Assembly (NCBI GenBank): GCA_009363875.1
Contig: CM018690.1
Location: forward strand, 5,258,788 to 5,322,787
Source: Mikania micrantha
Lineage: Eukaryota > Streptophyta > Magnoliopsida > Asterales > Asteraceae
Direction of reading: 5' to 3'
Length of the DNA: 64,000 nt
Shown here: positions 46,091-58,390 of the stretch, piece by piece
Layout: each line of letters begins with the position of its first letter
Numbering within the stretch: the stretch's first letter is position 1
Position numbers and translations under genes: made by a program
The notes under the pieces: model-generated
Told to the model about the DNA's origin: nothing
Seen by the model: only the letters and a program-made list of their open reading frames with translations
The model's database searches: none

Positions 46091-46498
46091 TCTGCTAATG
46101 TAAGCAAAATAAACAATTAGTATTTTTGTTGTTTAATTCCTTATTTAATTAATGACCCATTAACATTAATAAGAATAAGGATTGAGAATCTAGTTGTGTC
46201 AGTCACTAAAGGCAGCTGTGGCACACAACATTAGTAAGTGATATTAGGTAGACAGACAACGTTTGTCAATTGTGAAAAATGCACAACTCTCAAGTATGAG
46301 ACAACAAAGACACCTTGTCTATTAGTGATATGTTTAGCCTCATCTATGCTCACTTTGATTTCCAGAAAGTTGTGGCACGTAACAAGATAAGAAAGTAATA
46401 GTCATCCTAAAACAGGTACATGTGAAAGAGCAGGATGTGTCAACGAAAACTCTTGCACCTTGGAGGATGAACTACGCACCAAGTGCGGTGCTGTGACT
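46091..46498 (-). other. COP-3 leader, part 1
   Basis: Non-coding sequence between gag and the PBS. It continues at 58976-59841 and 62712-63208 once the solo LTRs are removed. Confidence 0.55.
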
Positions 46499-46517
46499 CC
46501 AAATGTAACGACCGGTT

Positions 46518-47316
46518 TGTAGAAAATCAGTGACCCAAGGAGAGGCTGATTTAACCAGGAACTAGAGCTTTAGATACTTAGTCAAAGCTTTTTGGTATTA
46601 GCTCCCTCTAGGGTTTTGCCATTAAGTTATTTTTAGTGTTTAGTTTTCTTGTTTTAAAGAAAAGAGAGAACAGAAAACAGTAAGGCGACACAAAGAAGAT
46701 TCAGAAAAGTGTTATGTTATACAGTTGATGTTGGGGTATAAATAGCCCCGACATTTAATGTTTCAGGACAAATACAAGAGAAGGACAAACATATAAGACT
46801 GAAAACACTTTTACAGACACTGTAGCATCAGAATAGTACAAGTGCAAAGTCAACTTAGGATCTTCAAATATCTTGAAGTCTTCCGAGGTTCAGACATTTG
46901 TACTGATGCTAAGGAGTTATTCTTTCGGAAGTTCTTCATAGGAAACTGATTAAGGGAATCAGCTATCCTATCGGAAGCTGAAGAAGGAAGCATTTATTCT
47001 TTTATCGGAAGCAGATGTAAACACATAAGTCTTCCGAAGTTAGCGTTTTTCTTCCGAAGCAGATATCTTCCGAATTAGTTGTCTTTTATTCTTCGGAAGC
47101 AATTGGTTTCTTCCGATAGTGTCTTCTGAGGTTTGTCTTCCGATAGAGTCTTCCGAAACATCTTCCGAAGTTTTATCTTCGGAAGGAATTGACTTTTATT
47201 AGTGTCTTCCGAAGCATCTTTTGAAGTTTTGTCTTCGGAAGTTAGTGTCCTGAAACATTTATTCAAATTGATTATTTGAAAGGTGGTTTTGCTTCGTCAG
47301 TCCTTATTTTCCAACA
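46518..47316 (-). repeat. SIRE-2 3' LTR (799 bp)
   Basis: On the minus strand it starts TGTTGGAAAATAAGG and ends TCACTGATTTTCTACA. CTTCCGAAG-type palindromes crowd 47020-47245. A TATTTATA box lies at ~46737-46744. Confidence 0.95.
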
Positions 47317-47328
47317 ATCTCTCTCTGG
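47317..47328 (-). other. SIRE-2 polypurine tract
   Basis: CCAGAGAGAGAT lies directly before the LTR start on the minus strand. Confidence 0.75.
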
Positions 47329-47479
47329 ACTGATGAAGCCAAAACCACTTTGTTATAGAGCCAGACCAATTTCTAGAACATCAAACTCAGTGAGGAAAGT
47401 GCTTGAGAATGGTTCAAATGGGTCTCAGTACAGCAAAGAAAGTACAGCAAATGCTTCTTTGTTTATTTAAGCTTCAGCC

Positions 47480-48927
47480 CCTTTTTGAGAAGGGTTTATG
47501 TATTCTCCCTCTTTTTGGCTTTATCAGCCGGGAGGCAAGGCAGGGAAGGGAGATAGGCAGAAAGAAGTGAGCTAAATACTCCTTAAAGGCAGTGGAAGAA
47601 GGTGGTAGTAGTGAAGGTGGTTGAAGAGTTTGGGAGACCCTCAAATGAAGGTGCCTGCATTGGGTTGGATTTGGATTGCAGGACTTTGGACATATTGTTG
47701 TGACCCTCAATGAATGTGGTCAGAGCAATCTGAATGTGAAAAGTAGAATCCGTCAATTCCTTAATGTTAAAAACTGATCTGTCCATCATTTTACAGATGT
47801 CATCCGAATCCCTGACTTTGAGAGGCAGTTTTATCATGACCTGAGTCCATCTCAGAAATGTCATGAACCCCTTTTTCTTGGTTCTGGGGATTTCCAGCCT
47901 TAGTTTAAAAGAAAACTTCATTGGCTGTTGCCATACCAGGAGTCTTATTGCTTAATCCATTTAGATGAGAATTCATTGGATTTTCATATGAAATGGATGC
48001 TCCTGATATATGATCAAGAAGTCTAGATGGACTTGACATCCGGATCTCATCCTCTTTTCATGGGTAAGAGATTTGTCAAGAGAGAGTGGGGGGCTTTTAA
48101 GAATAGCAGAGATGTCCTTGGGAGAGAGGACGACCATCTGAGTGTCAAATGACATTATAGTGGTTAGTGTGGGATCCCTTAGGAATACAACATCATCCTA
48201 TTAAGAGAATTAATGAGGAGCTGGATGGGAAGAGATTCTTGATTCATCTGTTAGGATGAAACAGATGTATCCATGTGTTAAGTAGGAACACTGTCATGTT
48301 CAGGGATCTCATCTTCCTGAACAGACTTTTTGGAGTTATTAGGCTCAAAAGGTTTTTGAGAAAAATTATTTTATGGCCGGTACATGTTATAGGTGTGGAA
48401 GGTGGATGTGGGTTCACTGAAGATGGGTGTTTCTTCAGTGTCATCCATTAGTGTTCATACTTGTGAACATTAGTTTGTCAAATCCTTCATAGTACTATGA
48501 GTATCAATGGAACAAACTAAAAGCACGGCAGGGACTAGGGACATTTCTGGTAATGTACCAGATGATCAAGGATATGCTAATATACCGCATGTTATTGAAA
48601 TGATTTTCCCTAAAATTGTAGAGACAAGAGATATATAGAGCAGAAGAAGTGTTTATGCACAATCAGGTTTTTCGGGTTAACCTTATAATAAAAACGAATG
48701 AGTCGAAAGCTTCATGATTATTTTTGAGAAGAAAAGAAATTTTGATACTTACATATCTTGACAGGAAAGCATGTTAATGCACATCGTGAAGTACAGACGA
48801 AGCTTTGTGAGGAATGAAGCCTGGTCCGAAGCTGTCAGACCATTATCATAAGCTTAAAGCTTAGACAAAGTTTGTGTAAGTGCTCCGTGCCAGGCGACAT
48901 GCCTGACAAGTGATCATCCGTAGCCAT
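47480..48927 (-). pseudogene. SIRE-2 ORF3 remnant
   Basis: This is an extra reading region after pol, heavily decayed. The likely start is the ATG at 48927 (MATDDHLSG), 63 bases past a TATTTAAA box. Later open pieces include DDTEETPIFSEPTSTF near 48440, a stretch near 48150 (VVLSPKDISAILKSPPLSLD) and a final frame ending KVLQSKSNPMQAPSFEGLPN near 47650. It is shorter than ORF3 of SIRE-1, and I could not align the two by eye. I assign it by position only. Confidence 0.45.
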
Positions 48928-49493
48928 GAGCACTACTTAAAATTTTAAAGATGATGAAGGGTTTCTTGGTAATCAGAGGAGCAAGAAGGTTTAAATAGGT
49001 TAATGGTGAGAGAAATGAGAAATGAAAGAGATGATTATTGAATTAAATAAGATTATTGGTTATTAAGATGACGGTAAGTATCTTCTCGAGCCGTGGGAGT
49101 CAGCATTGAGAATCGGATCTTGCAGAGAGATTGACAATTGTCACATCGGGCGCAAAGCTAAAAAAAAAAATTATTTTCAGATCGGAAGAATCTTATCATT
49201 GGAAGAAAGTTAACTGATCATGTGATGATTTTTGGAAGGAAGAGAGATCATCGGAAGGATAAGAAACCAAAGTAGTTATAGAATGTAACAATGGAAGGTT
49301 TAAACATAGGATAGATATGAAGCAGTGATAATATTATCACTGATCCTATCCATGTGTTGAGATAATCACTGAAAGAAACCAAGATTTCTTTAACAGTGAT
49401 TTATCAAATATTCACTGTTAGGACAATTTATAAAAATTATCCTTTTATATGTATGTGTATAAAGGTTAATAAACATAATCTTAACTATGTTTA
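48928..49493 (-). promoter_or_regulatory. SIRE-2 spacer with possible internal promoter
   Basis: The pol-ORF3 spacer has CTTCCGAT/CTTCCAAT motifs (~49170-49260). Towards ORF3 it has TATTTAAA at 48990-48997 and a leader to the ATG at 48927. It parallels the SIRE-1 spacer but is weaker. Confidence 0.4.
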
Positions 49494-51500
49494 TCAACTC
49501 ATATTTATCATTCCCAGTTTTGCCACAAACTTAGAGAAAGTTGAGGAGTCTAAAGGCTTGGTAAATATGTCAGCTATTTGGTCACTTGTAGAGACATGTT
49601 CTGGAACAATTAGTCCTTTTTCAAAACAGTCTCTAATGAAGTGATGCCTTATTTCAATGTGTTTGGTTTTAGAATGATAGACAGGATTCTTTATTATGTT
49701 TTTGGCAGCTTCGCTATCTATTAAGAGAGGTGTCTTTAATTCAGTTATTCCAAAATCTAGCAGTTGGTATTGTAACCAAAGAATTTGGGCAGTGCAATGG
49801 CCTGCTGCAATGTATTCGGCTTCAGCAGTTGAGTTTGACACTGACGTTTGCTTCTTGCTTTGCCAAGACACTAAGCAACCTGCAAAGAACTGAAAACCTC
49901 CTGAAGTAGATTTTCTGGTGAGCGAGCAGCCAACATAATCACTATCTGAAAAACCAACAAGCTTGCAAATTTGATTAGCACGATACCAAATACCTAACAC
50001 AGGAGTACCTTTGAGATATCTGAGTATCCTCTTCACAAATGAAAGATGAGATTGTTTGGGAGCAGATTGGTATCTTGCACAGACGCATGTTGCATACATG
50101 ATGTCTGGCCTTGATGCAGTGAGATACATCAGAGAACCAATCATGCACCTGTAGAGAGTTTGATCTGCAGGTTCACCATTGTCGTCTGGACATATGCCAG
50201 GACTTGTTGCCATAGGAGTAGAGATTATTTTGCAATCATTCATATCAAATTTATTTAGAACATCTTTTACATATTTAGATTGATGAATGAAAGTCCCATT
50301 TGGGGTTTGTTTGACTTGAAGTCCTAAAAATGTTTTTAGTTCACTTAAAGCACTCATTTCAAACTTAGAAGACATTAATTTAGAGAATTGTTCACACATA
50401 GAAGGTTTTGTTGATCCAAAAATGATGTCATCAACATAGATTTGGACAAGCAGAAGTTCCCTGTCTACCCTTTTGATGAACAAAGTCTTATCAATGGTTC
50501 CCCGAGAAAATTTATTAGATAGGAGAAACTGAGAGAGAGTATCATACCATGCTCTGGGTGCTTGTTTCAGACCATAAAGTGCCTTGTCTAGTTTGTACAC
50601 CCAATCAGGATGATGAACATCATCAAATCCTGGTGGTTGACACACGTAGACTTCCTCTTTTATTGTCCCATACAGGAATGCACTTTTTATGTCCATTTCA
50701 TATACCTTTATATTATGGGAGATGGCAAATGCTAGGAAGAGTCTGATGGCTTCCAATCTTGCTACAGGAGCAAAGGTTTCATCATAGTCAATACCTTCCT
50801 CTTGACAATAACCTTGTACCACTAATCTGGCCTTATTTTTAATTACAATGCCTCTGTCATCTGTTTTGTTTCTGAACACCCATCTGGTTCCGATGGGATA
50901 TTTTCTAGCTGGCAATGGACATAGAGTCCAAAAATTTTGCCTCTTGAACTGTAAGAGTTCGTCTTGCATAGCCTCTACCCAATTATTGTCTTTGAGAGCC
51001 TCCTGATATTTAGAGGGCTGAATTTGGGATAAGAAGGCAGCATGAAGGCAAAAGTTTGAAATTTGACTCCTAGTTTGAACTCCTTTACTTAAATCACCTA
51101 AGATTTGTTCTAGAGGATGATTTTTGTTGAAAGGAATAATGTCTAAACAATTGTTTGAGGAGGCAGCTTCGGAAGTAGGTGAGTTTTCAATAGGGCTCAT
51201 AGAGTTTTCTGGAGAAGAGACATAAGTATTTTCATGAATGTCTGCGGGTAGATTATCCAAGACAGGAGATGAAGGAGTAGATATTTGATTATCTTGGTTT
51301 TGAGAGTTTGTTTCTTGAGAATTTATTTGGTAAGAAGGAAAGGAAGTGAAGAATTTAGAAGCAGAACATTCATCTAGAGAGGATAAATCTTCAGATGTTT
51401 GACACGATTCTGAAGAAGGTGAAGAGGGGGAGATGGGAGGAATGAAGGAAAAGCTTTCAAGATCAAAGAGATCATCTGGAGTAGAAGGGAATGATGAGGT
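49494..51500 (-). CDS. Reverse transcriptase/RNase H of SIRE-2 pol
   Basis: An open stretch of 588 codons from ATG 51260 to the stop at 49494 includes the RT N-terminus (NWVEAMQDELLQFKR), WVFRNKTDDRG and MDIKSAFLYGTIKEEVYV. The catalytic YVDD lies at plus 50427-50438. RNase H follows with FSDSDYVG, STAEAEYIAA and IDSEAAKN. The C-terminus is ADIFTKPLD..KLGMINMS. The same frame continues upstream through a Ser/Pro-rich linker to a TGA at 51501-51503, the only break towards integrase. RT and RNase H catalytic residues all appear present. Confidence 0.93.
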   Translation of the reverse strand, partial: TSSFPSTPDDLFDLESFSFIPPISPSSPSSESCQTSEDLSSLDECSASKFFTSFPSYQINSQETNSQNQDNQISTPSSPVLDNLPADIHENTYVSSPENSMSPIENSPTSEAASSNNCLDIIPFNKNHPLEQILGDLSKGVQTRSQISNFCLHAAFLSQIQPSKYQEALKDNNWVEAMQDELLQFKRQNFWTLCPLPARKYPIGTRWVFRNKTDDRGIVIKNKARLVVQGYCQEEGIDYDETFAPVARLEAIRLFLAFAISHNIKVYEMDIKSAFLYGTIKEEVYVCQPPGFDDVHHPDWVYKLDKALYGLKQAPRAWYDTLSQFLLSNKFSRGTIDKTLFIKRVDRELLLVQIYVDDIIFGSTKPSMCEQFSKLMSSKFEMSALSELKTFLGLQVKQTPNGTFIHQSKYVKDVLNKFDMNDCKIISTPMATSPGICPDDNGEPADQTLYRCMIGSLMYLTASRPDIMYATCVCARYQSAPKQSHLSFVKRILRYLKGTPVLGIWYRANQICKLVGFSDSDYVGCSLTRKSTSGGFQFFAGCLVSWQSKKQTSVSNSTAEAEYIAAGHCTAQILWLQYQLLDFGITELKTPLLIDSEAAKNIIKNPVYHSKTKHIEIRHHFIRDCFEKGLIVPEHVSTSDQIADIFTKPLDSSTFSKFVAKLGMINMS

Positions 51501-52826
51501 TCATGCTAATTCATTTAATTTAACATCAATGGATTCCTCAATAATTTTGGCCCTAAGATTGAAAGCTCGGTATGCCTTAGAGGTCTGAGAGTATCCAACA
51601 AAATATCCAGAATCAACTTTAGCAGCAAATTTGGACAAGGAATCTTTCGTGTTTAATATAAAACACGGACATCCAAAGACTTTGAAGAAAGAAATGAGAG
51701 GCTTTATGTTATACAAGATTTCATAGGCAGTTTTGTTATGTCTTTTTACAATGTGAGCTCTGTTTAAGACATAACACGCAGTGTTTACTGCCTCAACCCA
51801 GAATGATAAAGGTAATCCTGAGTCTGCAAGCATGGTTCTTGCAGCTTCAATTAGTGTCCTGTTCTTTCTTTCTACAACTCCATTTAAGCAGGAGTTCTAG
51901 GAGCACTATATTGTCTAAGAATTCCTTTAGAGATACAGAATTTATCAAGAACTTGATTCTTGAACTCTGTGCCATTGTCACTTCTTATTATTTTAACAGG
52001 GAGACTAAATTGTCTCTCAAGATTAGTGATAAGAGCAATTATTTTATCAGAAGTCTCGTCTTTGCTGAAAAGAAAGAAGGTCCAGCAAAATCTTGAGTAA
52101 TCATCCACAACAACTAAACAATATATTTTTCTTGCCAAACTGGCTACCTTCACTGGACCAAACAGATCCATATGAAGCAGATTAAGACAGTTAGTTGTTT
52201 TGGATTCCTCAATGGACTTATGTGAAGTTTTATGTTGCTTTCCCTTTAATCAAGATTCACATTGACCTTCAAAGTGAAATTCTTTAGAAGGCAATCCTCT
52301 TACTAAAGAAAGGGTTGAAAGCTTATGAAGAGTTTGGTGATTAAGGTGACTGAGTCTCCTATGCCAAAGAGTGGTTTCAGAAGATGATGCTTTGGCTATC
52401 AAACATGTAGGAGAGGATGTTTGAGAGTTAGTAGTCATATCTACAATATAGACATTTCCACTTCTTCTAGCCGTTAGCAGAGTGTGTTGATCAATCAAGA
52501 CCTTTATTTTTGAGTTTATTTCTGGAGAAAGAATTTTGCAACTGTCTTTAGTGAAAAATGAATTAAAATTTTTGTCAGCTAGTTGAGAAACACTCAAAGA
52601 GATTAAACTTGAGATTCTCAACTAAGCTAACATCTTTAAATTTCAAATTTCCACTTAAGACAGAACCAGACCCCACTATCCAACCTTTTGCATTGTTTCC
52701 GAAGGAAACAGATCCTCCATCTTTTGGAATGAAGTTATTTAGAATGGATCTGCATCCTGTCATGTGCCTAGATCCTCCACTATCCACATACCAGAGATGA
52801 TTTTGGTTTGAAGAGGGTTTCTGCAC
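51501..52826 (-). pseudogene. Protease and integrase of SIRE-2 pol, disrupted
   Basis: Right to left: the protease WYVDSGGSRHMTG (52740-52790) keeps D-S-G but has Gly for the following Cys; a frame shift near 52600; GAG-pre-integrase LWHRRLSHLN; a TGA at 52250 where the second Cys of the CESCLKG motif is expected; integrase with HMDLFGP and RSDNGTEFKN; a one-base deletion at the PQQNG motif (~51890); then the catalytic Glu region VVERKN and FWVEAVNTACYV. All three catalytic acidic residues are encoded but in two frames. Confidence 0.9.
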
Positions 52827-52878
52827 ATGAGGATTAAGTACAAAAGATTAGACATGGGATATTTTATTTTATTTTATT

Positions 52879-55605
52879 TTATTTGTTTGGTTTATTTTGT
52901 TGTGTATCATTCATCAATTTCTGCATCATTAACAACAGTTGTTGTTGATTCTGTTGGAGAAGATTGATTTGAGAATCCACAGGAGAAGTGTTAGCAACAT
53001 TATGAGAGTAAGAAACTGGGTTCACCTTAGAGTAAGGAGGTGGTGTTCCCAAAATAGAAGGTCTATAGTTTGCAGACAAGGAAGAGGGTAAGATGACTGA
53101 AGAATGGGGGTGTGGTCTAGCAGATTGGTTACTTGCTGTTCTTACTTTCTTAATCTTATTAGGGAGATTCCCTCTAGATGAAAAGGCATGATCAGCTTTC
53201 AACTTATTAGCCTTCAATCTAGCTTTCTCCAATGGCGTTTTTGTTCTACAGTTTTCAGTAGCATGGTTGTACTTAAAACATTTTAAGCAGGCTGGAGAAA
53301 GAGATGAATAATTTGGGATGAAAGGTCTGTTTACTTTCATTGTGGGGTAAGGAGGATGAGGATGAGAAGGAGGAAACTGGATATTAACCATAGGTCCTTT
53401 TCCTTTTTCAAGATTTGACTTGATGCTAGAAGAGAGACCCGATTTTGTTGATTCTTCTGAACTATGAGTAGAGCTCATATCAGGAGCAATCTCATTTTGT
53501 TCTGAAGAGTTATTGTGTTGAACTGAGTTCAACTGAGGTTTTTCTATTCTTGTCAGATTTGTATTAGTGGGGTATACAAACTTAGAAGAATAGTTTGGCT
53601 GATACACCAACGGAGGTGTATCTATTATTGGAGGAATTTCATCAGGAAGAAAGGTTGGTGAGATAGGTTCAGGAGTGCTTTCTTCCTTATTGTTATCGAT
53701 TGGGGTGCAATTCTCTGGTTGAGCAGTGTGATTATACCCAATCCCAAATCTTGCTTTGCTGTGAACTTGCTTTTGTAAAAGCATTTTGAATCCTTTGCAA
53801 GACTTAACCCACTTTTCACAGCTCACTTGAGTTAAAGATAATTCATCTTTACAAGCATAATATTTTTCTCTTTGTAGATCAAATGATGCTTGTAAGTTGA
53901 TTTTCTAAGTTTTTAAAGCTGAGATATCATTATCTCTTATTTTTATTAATTTTTCTACTTCAGAATTTTTATTGTCAAGGAGTTGTTCCAACTCCTAATT
54001 TTGCTTTTGAAGCAACATATTGGCTTTCTTTATTTTTGCAAAAGCCTCTATGCAAGCATTGGAACATAGTTTTTCTAAGGTAGAAGAAGATACCTGAGCA
54101 TCAAAAATATCTGCTTCAGGTTGAACAGAAGAACAGGAGTCTTCACCAACAACCATGAGAGCAAATTCTGTTGGTTCAGAAGTGATGAGGGCATAGCCAA
54201 CATCTTCAAGCAAACTGCTCCAGTCTATGTACTCTTGAGAGAAAAGAGCATGTTGATTGGATGATGAAGACTGGACAGCAAGGCCTGGTGCATTTATTTG
54301 TGAAGGAGCTGTAACAACTTGAAGTGAAGCAGGAGTGAGTTGGTACATGTTACCGTCTGCAGCTTGTACATATTGCACATTGGTGGAAGAAGAGTTTTGT
54401 GCAATGTGTGCTGATTCTTGAGGGTTATTCGACCTTTTGAAAGAGGAGGAGGAAGAGGTGGATGAATATGGTGTTGAAGAAGTGTGTGAAGGTATGTTAG
54501 GAAAGGTCACATAAGAAGAAGAGTTAGAGTTTAGAACATTAGAGCATTCCCTGGCAAAATGTCCAGTGACATGACACCTATAGCATTGGACATTAGCCTT
54601 ATTTAGACCAATCCTGGTTTTTCCATGGATACTAGGAAATTTTCTTCTTGTCCTCTTGTAGAACTTGTTAGTTCTTATGCTCAAGATAGCCAGTTGATGG
54701 AGAATGTCCATCTCTTCCAAGTCATCACTTGGAACTTGATGAAGATCGTCCATGATAAAACACATATGGTCGGAGGGGAGAGAGTGGTCATCACAAGAAG
54801 AGAATGAAGAGGTGATGCCTATAGTTATGTCAATGTGTTCATCATAACCCTGATCATTTATCACAAAGTTATGACTAAGAAGAGCTGTGTTCCCTTGAAC
54901 ATATTCTTCAGTTGATTTACCAGATTTTATTAGTTTTCTTTTCTGGTCAATCTCTCGCTCAAAGGTGAGCAACTTACCATGAAGTTGGGTAAGTGAGAGT
55001 TTGGCAAAATCTGGTGAAGATCTCATGACTATAGAATAAGTTTCCCATTTTTCAGGAAGAGATCTTAAAAATCTATTAAGAACTGAGACAGGAGGGTACA
55101 CTTGACCAGCTAATTTTAGTTCACTTAAGAGAGAAGTGAACCTTTCAAATTGCTGAGTCAGTGACTCATTATTTAGTTGGCAGATAGTCTCATATTGTTG
55201 AGCCAATATTTCCCTAATGTTGGCTACAACATCATCGGTACCACCGAATTGCTCTTTTAGAGCATCCCATAAGTCCTTAGCGGACTCATGGTGAAGAAGA
55301 CCCGAATAAATTTCATTCGGAAGGGCCATAGCCAGCTAAGCATGAGCCTTGGCATCAAGCTCCAATTTCTGAAAGTCTTCTTCAGTGTAGTTCCAAGGGT
55401 CCTTAGGGACATCATCTCCAGTCTCTGTGTCCAGGACCATTGGTTTATGAGGTCCGAACATGATAGACTTCCAACATCCTGTATGATTATTTGACAGGAA
55501 ATGTAACATCCGTCTCTGCCAAATATTGTATTGATGCCTAACCAAAATTGGTGGCTTTGTGGCAGAACCGATGTTATGGGGGTCTAAGGTGAATTTTTCT
55601 GCCAT
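52879..55605 (-). pseudogene. Gag of SIRE-2, interrupted by nonsense codons
   Basis: One frame spans about 900 codons. I choose the ATG at 55605 (MAEKFTLDPHN) because the capsid-like domain starts just after it; an in-frame ATG at 55650 is possible. Domains: N-terminal QYNIWQRRMLHFL and LWDALKEQFGGTDD region, CCHC knuckle CYRCHVTGHFAREC near 54560-54600, a Ser-rich stretch, a Lys-rich segment and a second Cys-rich motif CLKCFKYNHATENC near 53250. The breaks are single stops: TAG at ~55336, a stop at 53995, and one near 53908. Pol follows in another frame. Confidence 0.88.
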
Positions 55606-55806
55606 GTGTTCAAACAGTTGTGAGTAAATCAACAAGTAATGAGTACTCAAGGTAGTTTGGTTGAAAGATTCTTGAACACTTTAGAGTTTCAAAAATCAAT
55701 CTTCAGCAGATTATGAAAAGAAGATGAGCACAGAAAACTAAACACAAGATATCAAAGTGAGCTTTGAATTTTAGACTTGATGGTTAAACCAAGACTAATG
55801 AACAGA

Positions 55807-55818
55807 GCTCTGATACCA
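55807..55818 (-). other. SIRE-2 primer binding site
   Basis: The minus strand reads TGGTATCAGAGC two bases after the LTR end. It is complementary to initiator tRNA-Met. Confidence 0.92.
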
Positions 55819-55820
55819 AT

Positions 55821-56619
55821 TGTAGAAAATCAGTGACCCAAGGAGAGGCTGATTTAACCAGGAACTAGAGCTTTAGATACTTAGTCAAAGCTTTTTGGTA
55901 TTAGTTCCCTCTAGGGTTTTGCCCTTAAGTTATTTTTAGTGTTTAGTTTTCTTGTTTTAAAGAAAAGAGAGAACAGAAAACAGTAAGGCGACACAAAGAA
56001 GATTCAGAAAAGTGTTATGTTATAGAGTTGATGTTGGGGTATAAATAGCCCCGACATTTAATGTTTCAGGACAAATACAAGAGAAGGACAAACAGATAAG
56101 ACTGAAAACACTTTTACAGACACTGTAGCATCAGAATTGTACAAGTGCAAAGTCAACTTAGGATCTTCAAAGATCTTGAAGTCTTCCAAGGTTCAGACAT
56201 TTGTACTGATGCTAAGGAGTTATTCTTTCGGAAGTTCTTCATAGGAAACTGATTATGGGAATCAGCTATCCTATCGGAAGCTGAAGAAGGAAGCATTTAT
56301 TCTTTTATCGGAAGCTGATGTAAACACATAAGTCTTCCGAAGTTAGCGTTTTTCTTTCGAAGCAGATATCTTCCGAATTAGTTGTCTTTTATTCTTAGGA
56401 AGCAATTGGTTTCTTCCGATAGTGTCTTCTGAGGTTTGTCTTCCGATAGAGTCTTCCGAAACACCTTCTGAAGTTTTATCTTCGGAAGCAATTGACTTTT
56501 ATTAGTGTCTTCCGAAGCATTTTTTGAAGTTTTGTCTTCGGAAGTTAGTGTCCTGAAACATTTATTCAAATTGATTATTTGAAAGGTGGTTTCGCTTCGT
56601 CAGTCCTTATTTTCCAACA
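55821..56619 (-). repeat. SIRE-2 5' LTR (799 bp)
   Basis: Same ends and length as the 3' LTR, with 16 single-base differences by hand count. Palindromes lie at 56330-56550 and the TATTTATA box at 56040-56047. Confidence 0.95.
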
Positions 56620-56798
56620 CGGTTTTCAATAAATCAAACACGTTTGAAATAATCATCAATAGAACTATTGTGCTTGTTACAAATTGAAAATAGGCGAGAA
56701 ATGATGAACGTGGGAGAAAACTGTGCATGAAATAGAGTTCCGTATTACTCGGAATCGCAAAATGAAGAAAATACAAAAATATCAAAATCCGTAAGCCC

Positions 56799-56811
56799 AG
56801 GCGGTACGCCT
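56799..56811 (+). other. GTA hairpin in sLTR-C
   Basis: AGGCG and CGCCT flank GTA. Related sites follow at ~56881-56890 (GCGGTACGCC) and 56911-56923 (GGGCGGTACGCCT). Confidence 0.7.
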
Positions 56812-58024
56812 AGCCCCAAACACCCACGCTTGGCGGTAAGCGCGGGTGGGGGTGAAAATATCTGGGATCCTCTGTCTTGCGCGGTACGCCTGAGGCCAAC
56901 CCTCCACTCGGGGCGGTACGCCTGGCTGCTGTTGAGGCGGCATATTTCAATTTTTAACAAAATTTTCACAGAAATCTCATGTTTTTCAATATCTTCGAAC
57001 CAGCACTCTCTATAGATCATCAAATCGAAAGTTTAGCATCTATTCTCAAGTTTGGAGCCATCCAAACGTTCGGGTTGAGCATGGTATTTTGGGTGGAAAC
57101 GACCCTTGAGCTACCAGTCTGGCCTTATATCGTACTATTTCATTCGAATTGGATTTCGAATTTCAGTCTCGCTCGGTGTCGGTTTCGCCAGACTTTCTGA
57201 ACGAGCTCAAACAGGCACATCGGGGATCGTTTCTACAAGTCCGGATCATCGTATTACAACCAGAAATCTGTTCGAAGGGTAACGATTCGTTTTATCTCAC
57301 TGATTTTAATAGTATATGGATTAAATTGAGTTTTGAGCATTATATACTGATTGAGGATGATTAGAAACGAGGAACTAGATGTTTTAGCTGTGAAATCTTG
57401 CTTTTGATCCGTTATAATGTCCGGTTGTCATGAAACTCATATTATTGAGTATGATAACTAGTGGGATGATTAAATCGTGTTTGTGATGGTCTTGGATCAT
57501 TCTTTGGAATGATAGATCCAACTCAAGTGTTGATTAACTGTTGAAATTTGGAAGTTAATGATTTTAGCATGATATGCTAATGATAAATAATGACTTGACT
57601 TCTAAATACCACCTAGTAATTAATGGGATTCAAATGAGTTTAAATCAATATGAATGGGTGTTGGGTATATTGAAACTAGTTGTATACATGTGATGTACAA
57701 CTAGGTGTTGATGATGAAAGTCAAGTAATGGATTTCAAAATATGAAATTTTGATAAGTTGAATATGATTACGAACATGTGTAGATTAATTTCTACACATG
57801 AGTTGTTTGATAAAAGCCTCAACGAGGTTTTGACTAAAAAGGAAGGATGAAACATGTCAAATGAATTAGATTACATAAATAACACAAGTTGTGTGTTCAT
57901 ATTGTTCATATTGAGTTTGTAGTTGTAGGACGGAGTGAGTCCACACTACAAGTGTTTGTGCATTTAGCATACATGATTAGTTGAGTTGATTGAAATGGAT
58001 AATAATAATTGTGGTTATTGTGGT

Positions 58025-58390
58025 TGAATGATTCACAAGGTGTTTGAACATGTGGTGATCTACAAAGGTGTAGATGTTAAATTGGAATTATGCATGCTGA
58101 TTCACAAGGTCTGTGAACATAAGACATGCAATTCTTATGTAAATGATTCACAAGGTGTGTGAACAAATGGTGGATTGGTAATGTGCATGCTGATTCACAA
58201 GGTGTGTGAACATAAGACCTGCAATTCCAATATAAGTGATTCACAAGGTGTGTGAAAGTAAAAGGTGATCTACAAATGTGTAGGCATTAAATTGGTAACG
58301 TGCATGCTTTGATTCACAAGGTGTGTGAACATAAGACTTGCGATTCCAATGAGACAGATTCACAAAGTGTGTGAACAAAAGATGACCTAC
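58025..58390 (+). repeat. ~47-60-bp minisatellite in sLTR-C
   Basis: About seven copies of GATTCACAAGGTGTGTGAA-like units with TTCACA/TGTGAA. It is the orthologous array to 27660-28226 of sLTR-B but with fewer and more irregular copies. Confidence 0.85.

Larger units (their letters stand above)
46513..56624 (-). mobile_element. SIRE-2: Sirevirus-type copia element, 10,102 bp
   Basis: It runs 46518-56619 with perfect TSD CGGTT (46513-46517, 56620-56624). Both LTRs are 799 bp. Internal order on the minus strand: PBS, gag, protease, integrase, RT/RNase H, ORF3 remnant, PPT. The LTRs differ at 16 positions with no indel by hand count, about 2%. It is the youngest complete element here, but carries several nonsense codons and shifts in gag and pol. 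Confidence 0.95.
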
